This document shows, one piece after another, positions 18,759 to 28,889 of a DNA stretch of 64,000 nucleotides. Position 1 is the stretch's first letter; each line of letters starts with the position of its first letter. The notes below the pieces were generated by a model. The model saw only the letters and a list, made by a program, of their open reading frames with translations, had not been told where the DNA came from and did not search any database. Made by a program: the position numbers and the translations under genes. Source of the DNA: Metabacillus bambusae (GTDB lineage: Bacteria; Bacillota; Bacilli; Bacillales; Bacillaceae); contig NZ_JAGDEL010000021.1 of assembly GCF_017497975.1 (NCBI RefSeq), forward strand, positions 53,241 to 117,240, given 5' to 3'.

Positions 18759-18801
18759 AAGGACTAAACTATTCTTAATTAATATGAATAGTTTAGTCCT
18801 T
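18759..18801 (+). terminator. Terminator after thrS
   Basis: 16-bp perfect stem AAGGACTAAACTATTC/GAATAGTTTAGTCCTT with an 11-base AT loop. No long T-run, so it may act in both directions or as a 3' stabiliser. Confidence 0.75.
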
Positions 18802-18942
18802 CTAGCTAACTCTTCAATACATGAACGACTTGAGCTTGTCGTAGCAGGGTAGGTTCATTTTCGCTTTTATGTAAAAAAACTGTTGCAACAAAGTAAAGCA
18901 TTTGATAGAATAACATATGTTGTTAAAACATATATATCTTAC

Positions 18943-18971
18943 TTGCAATATCTTTGTTAAGATGTTATAAT
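18943..18971 (+). promoter_or_regulatory. Sigma-A promoter of infC operon
   Basis: TTGCAA, 17-bp spacer, TATAAT. Confidence 0.8.
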
Positions 18972-18977
18972 ATACAA

Positions 18978-19125
18978 GGTAATTGAATAGTCTTTTATTT
19001 AAACAAGTAGAGGCACCCGCTTCTCACCTGATTGACACATCCGTTTGTAGTTGGCAGGTTACGATGATCATTTATGTATACAATCGTAGTGTGGGTGTCT
19101 GAGACATCCACACTTTTTTATTTTT
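18978..19125 (+). ncRNA. L20 leader of infC-rpmI-rplT
   Basis: Transcribed leader with AGAGGCACCCGCTTCTCACC and other L20-leader-like segments. It ends in a perfect terminator GTGTGGGTGTC/GACATCCACAC (19089-19113) with seven T. In Bacillus, ribosomal protein L20 binds such a leader and promotes termination, an autoregulatory loop. The assignment rests on position, size and the terminator. Confidence 0.8.
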
Positions 19126-19205
19126 AGAAAATAAAAAAACCAGTTCTACAAAAATTCGGATTTGAAAAACTACTATTCAGTTTTAATAAACCTTGGAGGT
19201 GGCTA

Positions 19206-19727
19206 ATTATTAGCAAAGATATGATGGTAAATGACGGAATCCGCGCACGTGAGGTTCGACTGATCGGTGCCAATGGAGATCAGCTTGGAATTAAATCTCG
19301 TCAAGAGGCTTTAGAAATTGCTACAAGAGCTAATCTTGATTTAGTTTTAGTAGCACCAAATGCAAAGCCTCCTGTATGCCGCATCATGGATTACGGAAAA
19401 TTCCGTTTTGAACAGCAAAAGAAAGACAAAGAGGCGCGTAAAAATCAAAAGATCATCAATTTAAAAGAGGTTCGTTTGAGCCCAACAATTGATGAGCATG
19501 ACTTTAACACTAAGCTTCGAAATGCACGCAAGTTCTTAGAAAAAGGCGATAAAGTAAAAGCTTCTATCCGCTTTAAAGGACGTGCAATTACACATAAAGG
19601 AATTGGTCAAAAGGTGCTTGATCGATTCTCAAGCGAGTGTGCTGATTTAAGTACAATTGAATCACATCCTAAAATGGATGGACGTAGCATGTTCCTAGTT
19701 TTAGCGCCGAAAAATGAAAAGCAATAA
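19206..19727 (+). CDS. infC: Translation initiation factor IF-3
   Basis: Binds the 30S subunit and checks the start codon-initiator tRNA match. The N-domain starts [20 protein letters not shown], the linker [22 protein letters not shown] and the C-domain [18 protein letters not shown]. The start is AUU at 19206: the frame upstream of ATG 19221 reads ATT ATT AGC AAA GAT, which matches the conserved MISKD start of Bacillus IF-3, and GGAGGTGG ends four bases before it. A non-standard AUU start lets IF-3 repress its own translation. 173 aa. First gene of the infC-rpmI-rplT operon. Confidence 0.95.
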   Translation: MISKDMMVNDGIRAREVRLIGANGDQLGIKSRQEALEIATRANLDLVLVAPNAKPPVCRIMDYGKFRFEQQKKDKEARKNQKIINLKEVRLSPTIDEHDFNTKLRNARKFLEKGDKVKASIRFKGRAITHKGIGQKVLDRFSSECADLSTIESHPKMDGRSMFLVLAPKNEKQ

Positions 19728-19748
19728 TTACTTAAGGAGGAATACCTT

Positions 19749-19949
19749 ATGCCAAAAATGAAAACTCACCGTGGAGCTGCAAAGCGTTTCAAAAAGACCG
19801 GATCTGGTAAACTTAAACGTTCACATGCTTACACTAGTCACTTATTCGCTAACAAATCTACAAAAGCAAAACGTAAATTACGTAAATCAACTGTAGTAAG
19901 CAAAGGCGATTTCAAACGTATTCGTCATTTATTAGACAACATCAAATAA
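19749..19949 (+). CDS. rpmI: 50S ribosomal protein L35
   Basis: 66-aa very basic protein of the large subunit. Begins [20 protein letters not shown] and carries the conserved [10 protein letters not shown] and [13 protein letters not shown] stretches. AAGGAGG precedes the ATG. 21 bp after infC and 32 bp before rplT, in the usual operon. Confidence 0.98.
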   Translation: MPKMKTHRGAAKRFKKTGSGKLKRSHAYTSHLFANKSTKAKRKLRKSTVVSKGDFKRIRHLLDNIK

Positions 19950-19981
19950 TCGGAAACACCGTAATATAGGAGGGAATTTAC

Positions 19982-20341
19982 ATGCCAAGAGTAAAAGGCG
20001 GTATCGTTTCACGTAAACGTCGTAAAAAGGTATTAAAATTAGCTAAAGGTTATTTCGGATCTAAACATACATTATACAAAGTTGCAAATCAACAAGTAAT
20101 GAAATCATTAATGTATGCTTACCGTGACCGTCGTCAGAAAAAACGCGACTTCCGTAAGCTTTGGATTACTCGTATTAATGCAGCTGCACGCGTAAATGGT
20201 CTTTCTTACAGCCGTTTAATGCATGGTTTAAAGCTTGCTGGTATCGAAGTAAACCGTAAAATGCTTGCTGATTTAGCTATTGCTGACGAAAAAGCATTTG
20301 CTCAATTAGCAGACGCTGCTAAAGCACAACTTAACAAATAA
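19982..20341 (+). CDS. rplT: 50S ribosomal protein L20
   Basis: 119-aa 23S rRNA-binding protein needed early in large-subunit assembly. Begins [19 protein letters not shown], with [20 protein letters not shown] and [19 protein letters not shown]. It is also the repressor of its own operon through the upstream leader in Bacillus. AGGAGGG is at good distance from the ATG. Terminator follows. Confidence 0.98.
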   Translation: MPRVKGGIVSRKRRKKVLKLAKGYFGSKHTLYKVANQQVMKSLMYAYRDRRQKKRDFRKLWITRINAAARVNGLSYSRLMHGLKLAGIEVNRKMLADLAIADEKAFAQLADAAKAQLNK

Positions 20342-20354
20342 TTGAACGTTCGAA

Positions 20355-20388
20355 AGGGTTGACTCATTAATGGGTCAGCTCTTTTTTT
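20355..20388 (+). terminator. Terminator after rplT
   Basis: AGGGTTGACTC pairs (with G-T wobbles) with GGGTCAGCTCT, then seven T. Confidence 0.8.
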
Positions 20389-20454
20389 GTTAGATACATG
20401 ATATAGTAAATATAATGTATCATCTACAGTATTCATGAATAGGAGAGCGAAATT

Positions 20455-20724
20455 GTGAAATACATAATCATCTATTGTCTTTTATTAAATGTAATTAGTT
20501 TTATTTTGATGAGAGTTGATAAAATTCGAGCTAAGCGAGGAGAATGGAGAATTAAAGAAGCAACATTGTGGTGGTTAGCAATTGTCGGTGGTGCACTAGG
20601 TGGTTTTGCTGGAATGAGAGTATATCGTCATAAAACAAAGCATACTTCGTTTAAAATTGGATTTCCAGTCATTGCTATTTTGCAGCTAATTCTTTTTATC
20701 TATTTTATAAATCAATTAGCATAA
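20455..20724 (+). CDS. ysdA: DUF1294 membrane protein YsdA
   Basis: 89 aa with two or three membrane segments (YIIIYCLLLNVISFILM; TLWWLAIVGGALGGFAGM; FPVIAILQLILFIYFI). MRVDKIRAKRGEWRIKE and RHKTKHTSFKIGFP are the conserved polar motifs of the DUF1294 family. Function unknown. GTG start with GGAGAGCG upstream. Position after rplT equals B. subtilis ysdA. Confidence 0.88.
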   Translation: MKYIIIYCLLLNVISFILMRVDKIRAKRGEWRIKEATLWWLAIVGGALGGFAGMRVYRHKTKHTSFKIGFPVIAILQLILFIYFINQLA

Positions 20725-20793
20725 AGTGAATAAATTCTCGTAAAATGTAATCGAACACTACTAACCTCGGGAGATGACAACAAGAAAGTGGTG

Positions 20794-21375
20794 ATGACGA
20801 TTGAACTCGCAACATCATCTGTGTTGACAGCTATACAAACAACTGGATATTTTGCACCTTTTTTCTTTATTTTGTTCCATCTTTTTAGGCAATTTCTGTT
20901 GATTCCTATAGCGGTTGTTTGTATTGCTGGTGGAGTATTATTTGGAGCTGAATTAGGATCCATATTTTCGGTGATCGGTCTTACAGGTTCAAGTATCATT
21001 TTTTATTTATTTTCAAAAGGATTTCCGACTTTATTGCAACGATTTGTGAAAATGAAGGTCAAATGGTTAGGAACATATACAAATTTATCAATTGGTCAGA
21101 TCATTATCCTGCGTATGATTCCATTTGTTAATTTTTCACTTATTTCGTTATGTATTTTAGACAAAACAAAAACTTTTCGAGGTTACACGAAGCTTTCATT
21201 TTTGACTCATATTCCTTCTGCCCTATGTTTTACATTTTTAGGTGCTGCCATTCAATCATTATCACCTATAATTTTGGCAGTCATTTTAGTCATGCTAGTT
21301 GTACTTGTCTATTTTTTCAGAGAAAAGCAGGTTTTGATTAAATGGAATGATTTCTTTGTGAGAGAAAAGGTATGA
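20794..21375 (+). CDS. TVP38/TMEM64 (VTT domain) membrane protein
   Basis: 193-aa polytopic protein. The VTT/DedA-type motif is seen as FLLIPIAVVCIAGGVLFGAE and the following FSVIGLTGSSIIFYLFSK; a second conserved stretch is IILRMIPFVNFSLIS. Family members are thought to move or scramble lipids, and the substrate cannot be read here. GTG codons at 20788 and 20791 precede ATG 20794; the ATG is better spaced from AAGAAAG. Downstream is a long perfect terminator. Confidence 0.8.
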   Translation: MTIELATSSVLTAIQTTGYFAPFFFILFHLFRQFLLIPIAVVCIAGGVLFGAELGSIFSVIGLTGSSIIFYLFSKGFPTLLQRFVKMKVKWLGTYTNLSIGQIIILRMIPFVNFSLISLCILDKTKTFRGYTKLSFLTHIPSALCFTFLGAAIQSLSPIILAVILVMLVVLVYFFREKQVLIKWNDFFVREKV

Positions 21376-21389
21376 ATGATAGTGCGTAC

Positions 21390-21430
21390 AAAAGCAAAAG
21401 GTACAGCAACTCGCTGTACCTTTTGCTTTT
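21390..21430 (+). terminator. Bidirectional terminator
   Basis: Perfect 18-bp stem AAAAGCAAAAGGTACAGC/GCTGTACCTTTTGCTTTT with A- and T-flanks; sits between convergent genes. Confidence 0.9.
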
Positions 21431-21457
21431 CTACCTTAAGAGACAGATAGTATTCGT

Positions 21458-21508
21458 TTTTTGTACTTAGTTTTGTTGTCTAGCTCCAGCGCAAGGCACT
21501 TGCGCTTT
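21458..21508 (+). repeat. Family A repeat, short form, next to ysdB
   Basis: TTTTGTACTTAGTTTTGTTG lead-in, then TCTAGCTCCAGCGCAAGGCA and CTTGCGCTTTTC. The lead-in nearly matches that of the copy at 33020. It ends one base short of the ysdB stop codon. Confidence 0.7.
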
Positions 21509-21510
21509 TC

Positions 21511-21906
21511 TTAATGTTCTCGTTTCTTAATTAATAGCTCTTTAATTGGACTCTTCCAATCAATCTTAGCATATGGGTATTGTTTCTTAACTTGATCTTC
21601 GATATGAGAAAAATCCTCTAAGGTTAATCCTTGTAATTTGCTTGTAGACTTTGCCCATATGAAAATAGAAACAACCTCAAATGCATTGGTCGTAGTGCCT
21701 AAATATTTTTCACCCTCAAATAAAACGCCCTTATAGGTTAATAAAAAGTTTTTACGAACATTTTCTTTATCATCTAAGAGGTAAAATTGTTTTTGTTCAT
21801 TTGCTAACTCAAGCTTTCGTTTAGGATTAAATAAATATTTAAATCCTGTGTAAACGAGAAAAAGAATGAGCGCAATTAATAGTATTCGCAATAACAACAC
21901 AATCAT
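21511..21906 (-). CDS. ysdB: Sigma-W pathway protein YsdB
   Basis: 131 aa with one N-terminal membrane segment (IVLLLRILLIALILFLVYTGF), then a cytoplasmic part with YLFNPKRKLELANEQKQFYLL, ENVRKNFLLTYKGVLFEGEKY and an ending in SPIKELLIKKREH. It matches YsdB by sequence character and by location next to ysdA. Its exact role in B. subtilis is not known. Upstream on this strand is TGAAAC N17 CGTA, a sigma-W type promoter, which supports the name. AGGAGGGGTTTTACC precedes the start. Confidence 0.85.
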   Translation of the reverse strand: MIVLLLRILLIALILFLVYTGFKYLFNPKRKLELANEQKQFYLLDDKENVRKNFLLTYKGVLFEGEKYLGTTTNAFEVVSIFIWAKSTSKLQGLTLEDFSHIEDQVKKQYPYAKIDWKSPIKELLIKKREH

Positions 21907-21940
21907 GGTAAAACCCCTCCTGAGGGCAATTTTCCTTATA

Positions 21941-21967
21941 TACGACTCAGAATAGAAAAAGGTTTCA
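21941..21967 (-). promoter_or_regulatory. Sigma-W type promoter of ysdB
   Basis: On the minus strand: TGAAAC (21967-21962), then CTTTTT within a 17-bp spacer, then CGTA (21944-21941). Same -35 context as the hflK promoter at 1861. Confidence 0.75.
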
Positions 21968-22027
21968 AGTTTTTTAAAATTTGTTATACTTTTTTAGTAC
22001 AAATCTTAGGAACGGAGGCATAATTGT

Positions 22028-22516
22028 ATGAATCTAATAAATTTATTTAAAATGCAGCAACAATTAGATACTAAAATTGAATCACAGCACCAGCTACAAA
22101 ATGAAGCTCTAATTGAAAGGAAAATTCTTGCCCTATTAGTAGAAGTAGGGGAGCTTGCTAATGAGACAAGATGCTTTAAGTTCTGGAGTTTGAAGCCACC
22201 TGCAGCGATTGATGTCATATTAGAAGAATATGTAGACGGTGTCCATTTTATCCTATCACTAGGAATAGAAATCAAGGTTAACACAGCATTGAGCATAGAG
22301 GACAAGCAGGATGAACGTAGTTTGACAGAGCAATTTTTAATCGTTTATGAGACAATAACTGCATTTAAAAATAACCAATCCATTAGTCAGTACAAAAAAA
22401 TGTTTGAGGAATATTTGTACTTAGGTAAGATTCTAGGCTTTTCAAATGAGCAGGTAGAAAAGGCGTATATTTCTAAAAATGAAGTTAATCATGAAAGACA
22501 GCAACAAGGTTATTAA
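22028..22516 (+). CDS. Dimeric all-alpha dUTP diphosphatase
   Basis: Hydrolyses dUTP to dUMP and pyrophosphate, keeping uracil out of DNA. The all-alpha NTP-pyrophosphatase fold is recognised by the metal-binding pairs EVGELANETR and ILEEYVDGVHF (ExxxE and ExxxD), with CFKFWSLK between them. 162 aa. Start ATG 22028 follows GGAGGCATAATT. It is divergent from ysdB and upstream of ysdC. Substrate choice (dUTP/dUDP) is from family knowledge. Confidence 0.88.
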   Translation: MNLINLFKMQQQLDTKIESQHQLQNEALIERKILALLVEVGELANETRCFKFWSLKPPAAIDVILEEYVDGVHFILSLGIEIKVNTALSIEDKQDERSLTEQFLIVYETITAFKNNQSISQYKKMFEEYLYLGKILGFSNEQVEKAYISKNEVNHERQQQGY

Positions 22517-22599
22517 ATTCCTTTGACTGTCATTATTTCGTTTCATTTAGCCTTTATTGTATAATAATGAAGATATTGTTAATTGAAGGAGGCTAATTA

Positions 22600-23685
22600 A
22601 TGACAAAGCTAGATGAAACATTAACAATGCTTAAGGATTTAACAGATGCAAGAGGGATTCCTGGTAATGAGCGTGAAGTTCGTGACGTCATGAAAAAATA
22701 CATAAAAGATTATTCTGATGAAGTGTTTACAGATAATTTAGGTAGCTTGGTTGCAAAAAAGGTTGGTAATGAAAACGGTCCTAAAATTATGATTGCAGGC
22801 CATTTAGATGAAGTTGGTTTTATGGTCACGCAAATTGATGACAAAGGGTTTCTTCGTTTTCAAACAGTAGGTGGCTGGTGGTCACAGGTCATGTTGGCTC
22901 AGCGAGTAACAATTGTAACGAAAAAAGGTGACGTGACAGGAATCATTGGTTCCAAGCCGCCACATATTCTTCCTGCAGAAGCTCGTAAAAAACCAGTTGA
23001 TATTAAGGATATGTTTATTGATATTGGTGCATCAAGCCGAGAAGAGGCAAAGGAATTTGGTGTAATGCCAGGTGATCAAGTTGTTCCTTATTTTGAATTT
23101 ACCGTTATGAAAAATGAAAAAATGCTACTTGCAAAAGCCTGGGATAATCGAATTGGCTGTGCGATTGCGATTGACGTCCTTAAACAATTACGTGGAACAG
23201 ATCATCCAAACGTTGTGTATGGAGTAGGTACAGTTCAAGAGGAAGTTGGTTTACGTGGGGCACGTACATCTGCTAACCTTATTCAGCCAGATATTGCATT
23301 TGGGGTGGACGTCGGTATCGCTGGAGATACTCCTGGTATTTCTGAAAAAGAAGCGGCAAGTAAAATGGGCGATGGTCCACAAATAATCCTTTATGATGCA
23401 TCGATGGTATCACATAAAGGTTTACGCGATTTAGTAACAGATACAGCAGACGAACTAGATATTCCCTATCAATTTGATGCCATTGCTGGCGGAGGGACAG
23501 ATTCAGGGGCTATTCACATTTCTGCAAATGGTGTACCAGCACTTTCGATTACAATTGCTACTCGTTACATTCATTCACATGCAGCTATGCTTCATCGTGA
23601 TGATTATGAAAACGCGGTTAAATTGATAACAGAAGTAATAAAACGCTTGGATCGTGAAACAGTAGATAAAATTACATTTGAATAA
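22600..23685 (+). CDS. ysdC: M42 family metallopeptidase YsdC
   Basis: Cytosolic aminopeptidase of the M42 (glutamyl aminopeptidase/PepA) family, often mislabelled endoglucanase. Metal ligands appear as [37 protein letters not shown] (catalytic Glu pair), GVDVGIAGD and the C-terminal [13 protein letters not shown]. 361 aa, normal. AAGGAGGC before ATG. Terminator follows directly; same position as in B. subtilis. Confidence 0.94.
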   Translation: MTKLDETLTMLKDLTDARGIPGNEREVRDVMKKYIKDYSDEVFTDNLGSLVAKKVGNENGPKIMIAGHLDEVGFMVTQIDDKGFLRFQTVGGWWSQVMLAQRVTIVTKKGDVTGIIGSKPPHILPAEARKKPVDIKDMFIDIGASSREEAKEFGVMPGDQVVPYFEFTVMKNEKMLLAKAWDNRIGCAIAIDVLKQLRGTDHPNVVYGVGTVQEEVGLRGARTSANLIQPDIAFGVDVGIAGDTPGISEKEAASKMGDGPQIILYDASMVSHKGLRDLVTDTADELDIPYQFDAIAGGGTDSGAIHISANGVPALSITIATRYIHSHAAMLHRDDYENAVKLITEVIKRLDRETVDKITFE

Positions 23686-23690
23686 AAATG

Positions 23691-23724
23691 AAAAAATGCT
23701 GGGGAATTTAACCCAGCATTTTTT
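23691..23724 (+). terminator. Terminator after ysdC
   Basis: AAAAAATGCTGGG/CCCAGCATTTTTT 13-bp stem with a short loop. Confidence 0.9.
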
Positions 23725-23730
23725 ATCGCT

Positions 23731-23890
23731 TAGGAATTATAAAATTATTGAACATAAGCGCACGACATCCAGCTCCAGCGCCTAGCCCCTCGAGGTCATA
23801 AGCTAATTTAGAATTGAAGGCAAAGAACGCCTTCTATTCTAAATCATCTTATGCTTGTCGGGGCTGATCAAGGCGCTTTCGCTTTTGTTC
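23731..23890 (+). repeat. Family A intergenic hairpin repeat, long copy 2
   Basis: Outer stem CCAGCGCCTAGCCCC (from 23774) pairs with GGGGCTGATCAAGGCGCT. Inner stem TTAGAATTGAAGGC-AAAGAA-GCCTTCTATTCTAA. An 80-base core is identical to copy 3 at 28890. It lies between convergent ysdC and sspI and abuts the sspI stop codon. Confidence 0.88.
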
Positions 23891-24100
23891 TTATTTCTTT
23901 AATCCTTGCTCTAACGTTGTTAACATCTCTTGCTTATCTTGTTCATTGGCATTTTGCCAAATAACCTCAAAAAGAACTCCAAGGCCTGGAAGCATTTTTT
24001 CTTCACCACTTTGAATCGCATCAACAATTGTATCCTCTAATTGATCTTGGCTATTTCCAGTAACGTTTGAAATGACTGCATGACGTAAATTTAAGTTCAT
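23891..24100 (-). CDS. sspI: Small acid-soluble spore protein SspI
   Basis: 69-aa minor spore protein made in the forespore. [40 protein letters not shown] and the ending LEQGLKK are characteristic of the SspI family. AAAGGAGTGTGTG lies before the ATG on the minus strand. Its stop codon lies at the tail of a family A repeat. Expected to be sigma-G dependent; I could not pick a convincing sigma-G promoter in the 64-bp region upstream. Confidence 0.95.
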   Translation of the reverse strand: MNLNLRHAVISNVTGNSQDQLEDTIVDAIQSGEEKMLPGLGVLFEVIWQNANEQDKQEMLTTLEQGLKK

Positions 24101-24206
24101 TTACACACACTCCTTTGTTCTTTTTAACAGCTTATGATTAACGTTTGTTAATCAGCAAAGAATTATGTATGATTGTATAAGGAAAGTTAGTAAAAGGAGA
24201 TTTACT

Positions 24207-24959
24207 GTGGATCGTATAGAATCAGTTAAAAATCAAAAAGTAAAGCAATGGCGAAAACTACATACTAAAAAAGAACGTGAAGCAACAGGAACGTATATCA
24301 TTGAAGGTTTACATTTAGTCGAGGAAGCATTAAAAACAAAAGAAATTATAAAAGATCTTATTGTTTCAGAAGATGTAACACTTCCTACACATTGGAATGT
24401 CGATCAACTGAATATAACACTTATCACAAAGGAAATAATGAAAGCAATAAGTGATACGGAAGCTCCTCAAGGTGTTGCGGCAATTTGTGAATTCCAATCA
24501 CAACATTCAGCAGAGGCTTGGAAAAGAATTCTTCTTGTTGATAGTGTTCAAGACCCAGGTAATTTAGGAACCATTATTCGCACGGCAGATGCTGCTGGCA
24601 TTGACGGAATTATTTTAGGTGAAGGTACAGTTGATCACTACAATTCAAAGTGCATTCGTTCTAGTCAAGGATCAATTTTTCATCTACCAATTGTAAAAGG
24701 GAATTTACTGGAGTGGCTAGAAATTTACAACGAAAAGCAGATTCCAACCTATGGGACTTCCCTGCAAAATGGAGTAAGCTATCGTGAAGCTTCACCATCT
24801 GAGCAATTTTGTCTTATTATTGGCAACGAGGGTAGTGGTGTTAACAATGAATTATTGAAAAAAACGAGTAAGAATTTGTATATTCCGATATATGGAGAAG
24901 CAGAATCATTAAATGTTGCGATTGCAACAGGAATCCTTCTTTATCATTTAAAAGGATAG
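24207..24959 (+). CDS. TrmH/SpoU family rRNA methyltransferase (YsgA)
   Basis: SPOUT-fold RNA 2'-O-methyltransferase. N-terminal substrate-binding domain (RIESVKNQKVKQWRKLHTKK, YIIEGLHLVEEA) and C-terminal knot with motif 1 VDSVQDPGNLGTIIRTADAAG, motif 2 LIIGNEGSGVNNELL and motif 3 IPIYGEAESLNVAIATGILL. Homologous to B. subtilis ysgA, located before pheS. GTG 24207 follows AAGGAGATTTACT and gives 250 aa; the open frame back to 24165 lacks a ribosome site. The exact rRNA target is not readable from sequence. Confidence 0.9.
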   Translation: MDRIESVKNQKVKQWRKLHTKKEREATGTYIIEGLHLVEEALKTKEIIKDLIVSEDVTLPTHWNVDQLNITLITKEIMKAISDTEAPQGVAAICEFQSQHSAEAWKRILLVDSVQDPGNLGTIIRTADAAGIDGIILGEGTVDHYNSKCIRSSQGSIFHLPIVKGNLLEWLEIYNEKQIPTYGTSLQNGVSYREASPSEQFCLIIGNEGSGVNNELLKKTSKNLYIPIYGEAESLNVAIATGILLYHLKG

Positions 24960-24960
24960 G

Positions 24961-24989
24961 TTGCGGGAACTTTTCGTTTTGATTATAAT
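24961..24989 (+). promoter_or_regulatory. Sigma-A promoter of pheST
   Basis: TTGCGG, 17-bp spacer, TATAAT immediately after the upstream gene's stop. Confidence 0.8.
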
Positions 24990-25007
24990 AAGATAGAAAT
25001 TACATAT

Positions 25008-25332
25008 GAATGAAACGATGACAGAGACTAGTAATTTACAGTTCGTCCATCCAGGGAAAAAATGCCCTTAGACTGCAAGCATTTTTAGGATTGAAGTAAA
25101 TGAATTCACCTCTTGAGTTGACACTTGGACCGTAATAGGGCAAAGAGTAAAGAGCGGGAAAGGTTTTTCCAACCTTTAACCTCCCACATCTGACCTCTAG
25201 AACGTAAAGGTGCTCCGGTTCTTACCGTTATGGAAATGAAGTGAGCTGTATGTGGATTTTGTCTATACAGTTAACAAGGGTGGTAACGCGAATTCAAACT
25301 CGTCCCTTTTAGGGGCGGGTTTTTTATTTTGC
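25008..25332 (+). ncRNA. T-box leader of pheST
   Basis: Leader with the T-box AAGGGTGGTAACGCG (25277-25291) and a terminator ACTCGTCCC/GGGGCGGGT followed by T6 (25299-25328). Stem I entry ATGACAGAGACTAG near 25018 is present. tRNA-Phe is the expected ligand because pheST follows. Confidence 0.92.
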
Positions 25333-25373
25333 AAAAAACTGTTAAAAGCTTTTTAAATAAAGGAGGAATTAAA

Positions 25374-26408
25374 ATGCAGGAGCAATTAAAACAGCTTCAA
25401 CAAGAAGCGCTTGAAAAGGTAGAACAAGCGCAGGATTTAAAAGCATTAAACGATATTCGTGTCGCTTACTTAGGAAAAAAAGGCCCGATTACAGAGGTTT
25501 TACGAGGAATGGGGAAGCTTTCAGCAGAAGAACGGCCTGTCATGGGAGCACTTGCAAATGAAGTACGTGAAACGATCGCTACTTCAATTTCAGGTAAACA
25601 GGAACATTTAGAGCAACTAGCTGTTGAACAAAAGCTAGCAAAAGAGACAATTGATGTTACATTACCAGGTAGCCCAGTAAGAGTTGGAAATCATCATCCC
25701 TTAACTGCTGTAGTCGAAGAAATCGAAGATCTATTCCTTGGTATGGGGTATCAAATTGCTGAAGGTCCTGAAGTAGAAACAGATTATTTTAACTTTGAGG
25801 CTTTAAACCTTCCTAAAGGGCATCCAGCCCGTGATATGCAGGATTCTTTCTATATTACAGAAGAATTGCTTTTACGTACACATACATCTCCTGTTCAGGC
25901 AAGAACGATGCAAAAACATGAAGGTAAAGGACCTGTAAAAATTATTTGTCCTGGTAAGGTGTATCGTCGTGATAATGATGATGCTACACACTCCCATCAA
26001 TTTACCCAAATTGAAGGTCTTGTTGTAGATGAAAATATTAGCATGAGCGACCTGAAAGGTACACTAGAAGTTTTTGCGAAAAAAATGTTCGGTGAAGAGC
26101 GTGAAATTCGTTTGCGTCCAAGCTTCTTCCCATTCACAGAGCCATCTGTTGAGGTTGATGTTTCTTGTTTCTCTTGTGGCGGAAAAGGCTGTAATGTTTG
26201 TAAAGGTACTGGCTGGATCGAAATATTAGGTGCTGGGATGGTACATCCAAATGTATTGGAAATGGCTGGATTTGATTCAAAGAAATATAGTGGCTTTGCA
26301 TTCGGTATGGGACCAGAGCGAATTGCGATGTTAAAGTACGGTATTGACGATATCCGTCACTTCTATACAGATGATGTACGTTTCTTAAAACAATTTAAAC
26401 GAGCTTAA
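25374..26408 (+). CDS. pheS: Phenylalanyl-tRNA synthetase alpha subunit
   Basis: Catalytic subunit of the alpha2-beta2 enzyme that charges tRNA-Phe. N-terminal coiled-coil ([20 protein letters not shown]) contacts tRNA; the class II core follows with motif 2 [55 protein letters not shown] and motif 3 [20 protein letters not shown] 25374 behind AGGAGGAATTAAA gives 344 aa, the family length; the frame back to 25329 would start inside the T-box terminator. pheT follows after 16 bp. Confidence 0.98.
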   Translation: MQEQLKQLQQEALEKVEQAQDLKALNDIRVAYLGKKGPITEVLRGMGKLSAEERPVMGALANEVRETIATSISGKQEHLEQLAVEQKLAKETIDVTLPGSPVRVGNHHPLTAVVEEIEDLFLGMGYQIAEGPEVETDYFNFEALNLPKGHPARDMQDSFYITEELLLRTHTSPVQARTMQKHEGKGPVKIICPGKVYRRDNDDATHSHQFTQIEGLVVDENISMSDLKGTLEVFAKKMFGEEREIRLRPSFFPFTEPSVEVDVSCFSCGGKGCNVCKGTGWIEILGAGMVHPNVLEMAGFDSKKYSGFAFGMGPERIAMLKYGIDDIRHFYTDDVRFLKQFKRA

Positions 26409-26424
26409 TAGGGAGGCTTTTAAC

Positions 26425-28839
26425 ATGTTTGTTTCATATAAATGGTTAGCAGAATATGTTGATTTAACAGGAATCACTCCTGATGAATTAGCTGAAAAGA
26501 TTACACGGAGTGGAATTGAAGTAGAGGGTGTTGACGTTTTAAACGAGGGCATGAAGGGTGTTGTTATCGGTCATGTCGTTGAAAAAGAGCAGCATCCAGA
26601 TGCTGATAAACTGAATAAATGTCAAGTGGATCTAGGAAACGGTGAAATTGTTCAAATTATATGTGGTGCAAAGAATGTTGATAAAGGACAAAAGGTTGCT
26701 GTTGCAACTGTAGGTGCTGTTTTACCAGGGAATTTTAAAATAAAAAAAGCAAAGCTTCGAGGAGAAGTATCAAATGGGATGATTTGCTCATTACAGGAGC
26801 TTGGCTTTGAATCAAAGTTAGTAGCGAAAGAATACTCTGAGGGTATTTTTGTCTTCCCTAGTGATGTAGAAGTTGGTGTTGACGCACTTGGTCAACTAAA
26901 CCTTGATGATGCTGTCCTTGAATTAGGCTTAACACCAAACCGTGCAGATGCACTAAGTATGCTTGGCGTAGCACATGAGGTTGCTGCCATATTAAACCGT
27001 GATGTAAAATACCCTGAGATTTCTTATGAAAGCACAGCGGATAAAGCATCGAATGCAGTGACAGTAAAAGTTGAAGCAACAGAAGATAACCCAGTATATA
27101 CAGCAAAGGTTATTAAAAATGTAACAATTGCACCATCACCATTATGGATGCAAACACGATTAATGGCTGCAGGTATTCGTCCTCATAATAATGTAGTCGA
27201 TATTACAAACTTTGTATTGTTAGAATATGGTCAGCCATTGCATGCATTTGATTATGACCGCTTAGGCTCAAAGGAAATTCTTGTCCGTCGTGCAAAAGAT
27301 GGTGAGAAGATTGTGACATTAGATGACCAAGAGCGCACATTAACTGCAGAGCATTTAGTGATAACAAATGGAACCAAGCCAGTTGCTCTTGCCGGTGTTA
27401 TGGGTGGAGCGAATTCTGAAGTACAATCTGATACAAAAACTGTTTTACTAGAATCTGCATTATTTAACGGGCAAACAATCCGTACTGCATCAAAAGAACA
27501 CGGACTAAGAAGTGAAGCAAGTGCTCGCTATGAAAAGGGTGTTGATCCAAATCGTGTTCTTCCAGCAGCTGAGCGTGCGGCTGAGTTAATCTCCCTATAT
27601 GCAGGTGGAGAGGTGTTAGAAGGTACTGTTGCGGTACAATCTGCAACATTCGAACCAGTTGTAGTTCAAACAACTGTTGAGAAAGTAAATCGTGTACTTG
27701 GAATGAATATCTCAGCTGAAGAAATGAAGACGATATTTGAGCGTCTGCAATTCGGTGTAGAGCTTGATAATTCAACAATCACTGTAACTGTTCCTACTCG
27801 TCGTGGTGATATTACAATTGAAGAGGATTTAGTAGAAGAAGTAGCAAGACTTTATGGTTATGACAACATTCCAACAACTTTACCTGTCGGGCAAGCATTT
27901 CCAGGTAAACTAACAGATTATCAAGAAAAGCGTCGTAAAGTCCGTCGTTACTTAGAAGGTGCTGGTTTAAATCAAGCAATCACCTATTCATTAACAAGTG
28001 AAGAGAAAGCAGCAAAGTATGCACTTGAAGTTTCTGAACTAACAAAGCTTGCGTTACCAATGAGCGAAGAACGCAGTGTTTTACGTTTAAGCCTCCTTCC
28101 TCATTTATTAGATACGTTAAAATACAACCTAGCAAGACAAATCGATCAAGTGTCACTTTATGAAATTGGATCAGTCTTCCTCACGCAAGGTAAAGATCTT
28201 CAACCGCTTGAGAAAGAACGTTTATCTGCTGCTGTTACAGGATTATGGCATTCACATTCATGGCAAGCAGAAAAGAAACCTGTAGATTTCTATGTTGTAA
28301 AAGGAATTGTTGATGGACTTGTTGATCTTCTTGGTTTAACAAAACAAATCCAATATAAACAAGCAAAACGTGAAGGGATGCATCCAGGACGAACTGCTGA
28401 GCTATTCTTAGGTGAAAAGCTTGTTGGGTTCATTGGTCAGGTACATCCAACTGTTCAAAAACAATTAGATTTAACCGAAACATATGTATTTGAGCTATCT
28501 CTAGTAGATCTTTTAACAGTTGACGTAGCTGAAACACGTTTTGAAGTCATTCCTCGTTACCCTTCAATCACAAGAGACATCGCTCTTGTTGTTAATAAGG
28601 ATGTTGTTGCAGGAGAGATTGAACAGATTATTGCTGAAGCAGGTGGTAAAATGCTAAAAAGTGTATCTGTTTTTGATCTATATGAAGGTGATCGTCTTGA
28701 AGAAGGCAAGAAATCTGTCGCATTCTCCCTACGCTATTTCGACCCTGAGCGCACGCTAACAGATGAAGATGTAACAAAAGCGCATGATAAAGTGTTAAAG
28801 GCAGTAGAAGAGAAAGTTGGAGCAACACTACGTGGGTAA
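26425..28839 (+). CDS. pheT: Phenylalanyl-tRNA synthetase beta subunit
   Basis: Structural and editing subunit paired with PheS. Domains in order: OB-fold tRNA-binding domain ([19 protein letters not shown]), B3/B4 editing domain, B5 domain, core class II-like domain, and C-terminal ferredoxin-fold anticodon-binding domain ([30 protein letters not shown]). 804 aa, as expected. GGGAGGC precedes ATG. A strong terminator follows. Confidence 0.98.
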   Translation: MFVSYKWLAEYVDLTGITPDELAEKITRSGIEVEGVDVLNEGMKGVVIGHVVEKEQHPDADKLNKCQVDLGNGEIVQIICGAKNVDKGQKVAVATVGAVLPGNFKIKKAKLRGEVSNGMICSLQELGFESKLVAKEYSEGIFVFPSDVEVGVDALGQLNLDDAVLELGLTPNRADALSMLGVAHEVAAILNRDVKYPEISYESTADKASNAVTVKVEATEDNPVYTAKVIKNVTIAPSPLWMQTRLMAAGIRPHNNVVDITNFVLLEYGQPLHAFDYDRLGSKEILVRRAKDGEKIVTLDDQERTLTAEHLVITNGTKPVALAGVMGGANSEVQSDTKTVLLESALFNGQTIRTASKEHGLRSEASARYEKGVDPNRVLPAAERAAELISLYAGGEVLEGTVAVQSATFEPVVVQTTVEKVNRVLGMNISAEEMKTIFERLQFGVELDNSTITVTVPTRRGDITIEEDLVEEVARLYGYDNIPTTLPVGQAFPGKLTDYQEKRRKVRRYLEGAGLNQAITYSLTSEEKAAKYALEVSELTKLALPMSEERSVLRLSLLPHLLDTLKYNLARQIDQVSLYEIGSVFLTQGKDLQPLEKERLSAAVTGLWHSHSWQAEKKPVDFYVVKGIVDGLVDLLGLTKQIQYKQAKREGMHPGRTAELFLGEKLVGFIGQVHPTVQKQLDLTETYVFELSLVDLLTVDVAETRFEVIPRYPSITRDIALVVNKDVVAGEIEQIIAEAGGKMLKSVSVFDLYEGDRLEEGKKSVAFSLRYFDPERTLTDEDVTKAHDKVLKAVEEKVGATLRG

Positions 28840-28849
28840 AAGTATTGAA

Positions 28850-28884
28850 AAAAGGGTAAGCACATAACCTGTGCTTACCCTTTT
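28850..28884 (+). terminator. Terminator after pheT
   Basis: AAAAGGGTAAGCACA/TGTGCTTACCCTTTT 15-bp perfect stem, 5-base loop. Confidence 0.92.
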
Positions 28885-28889
28885 GTTCT

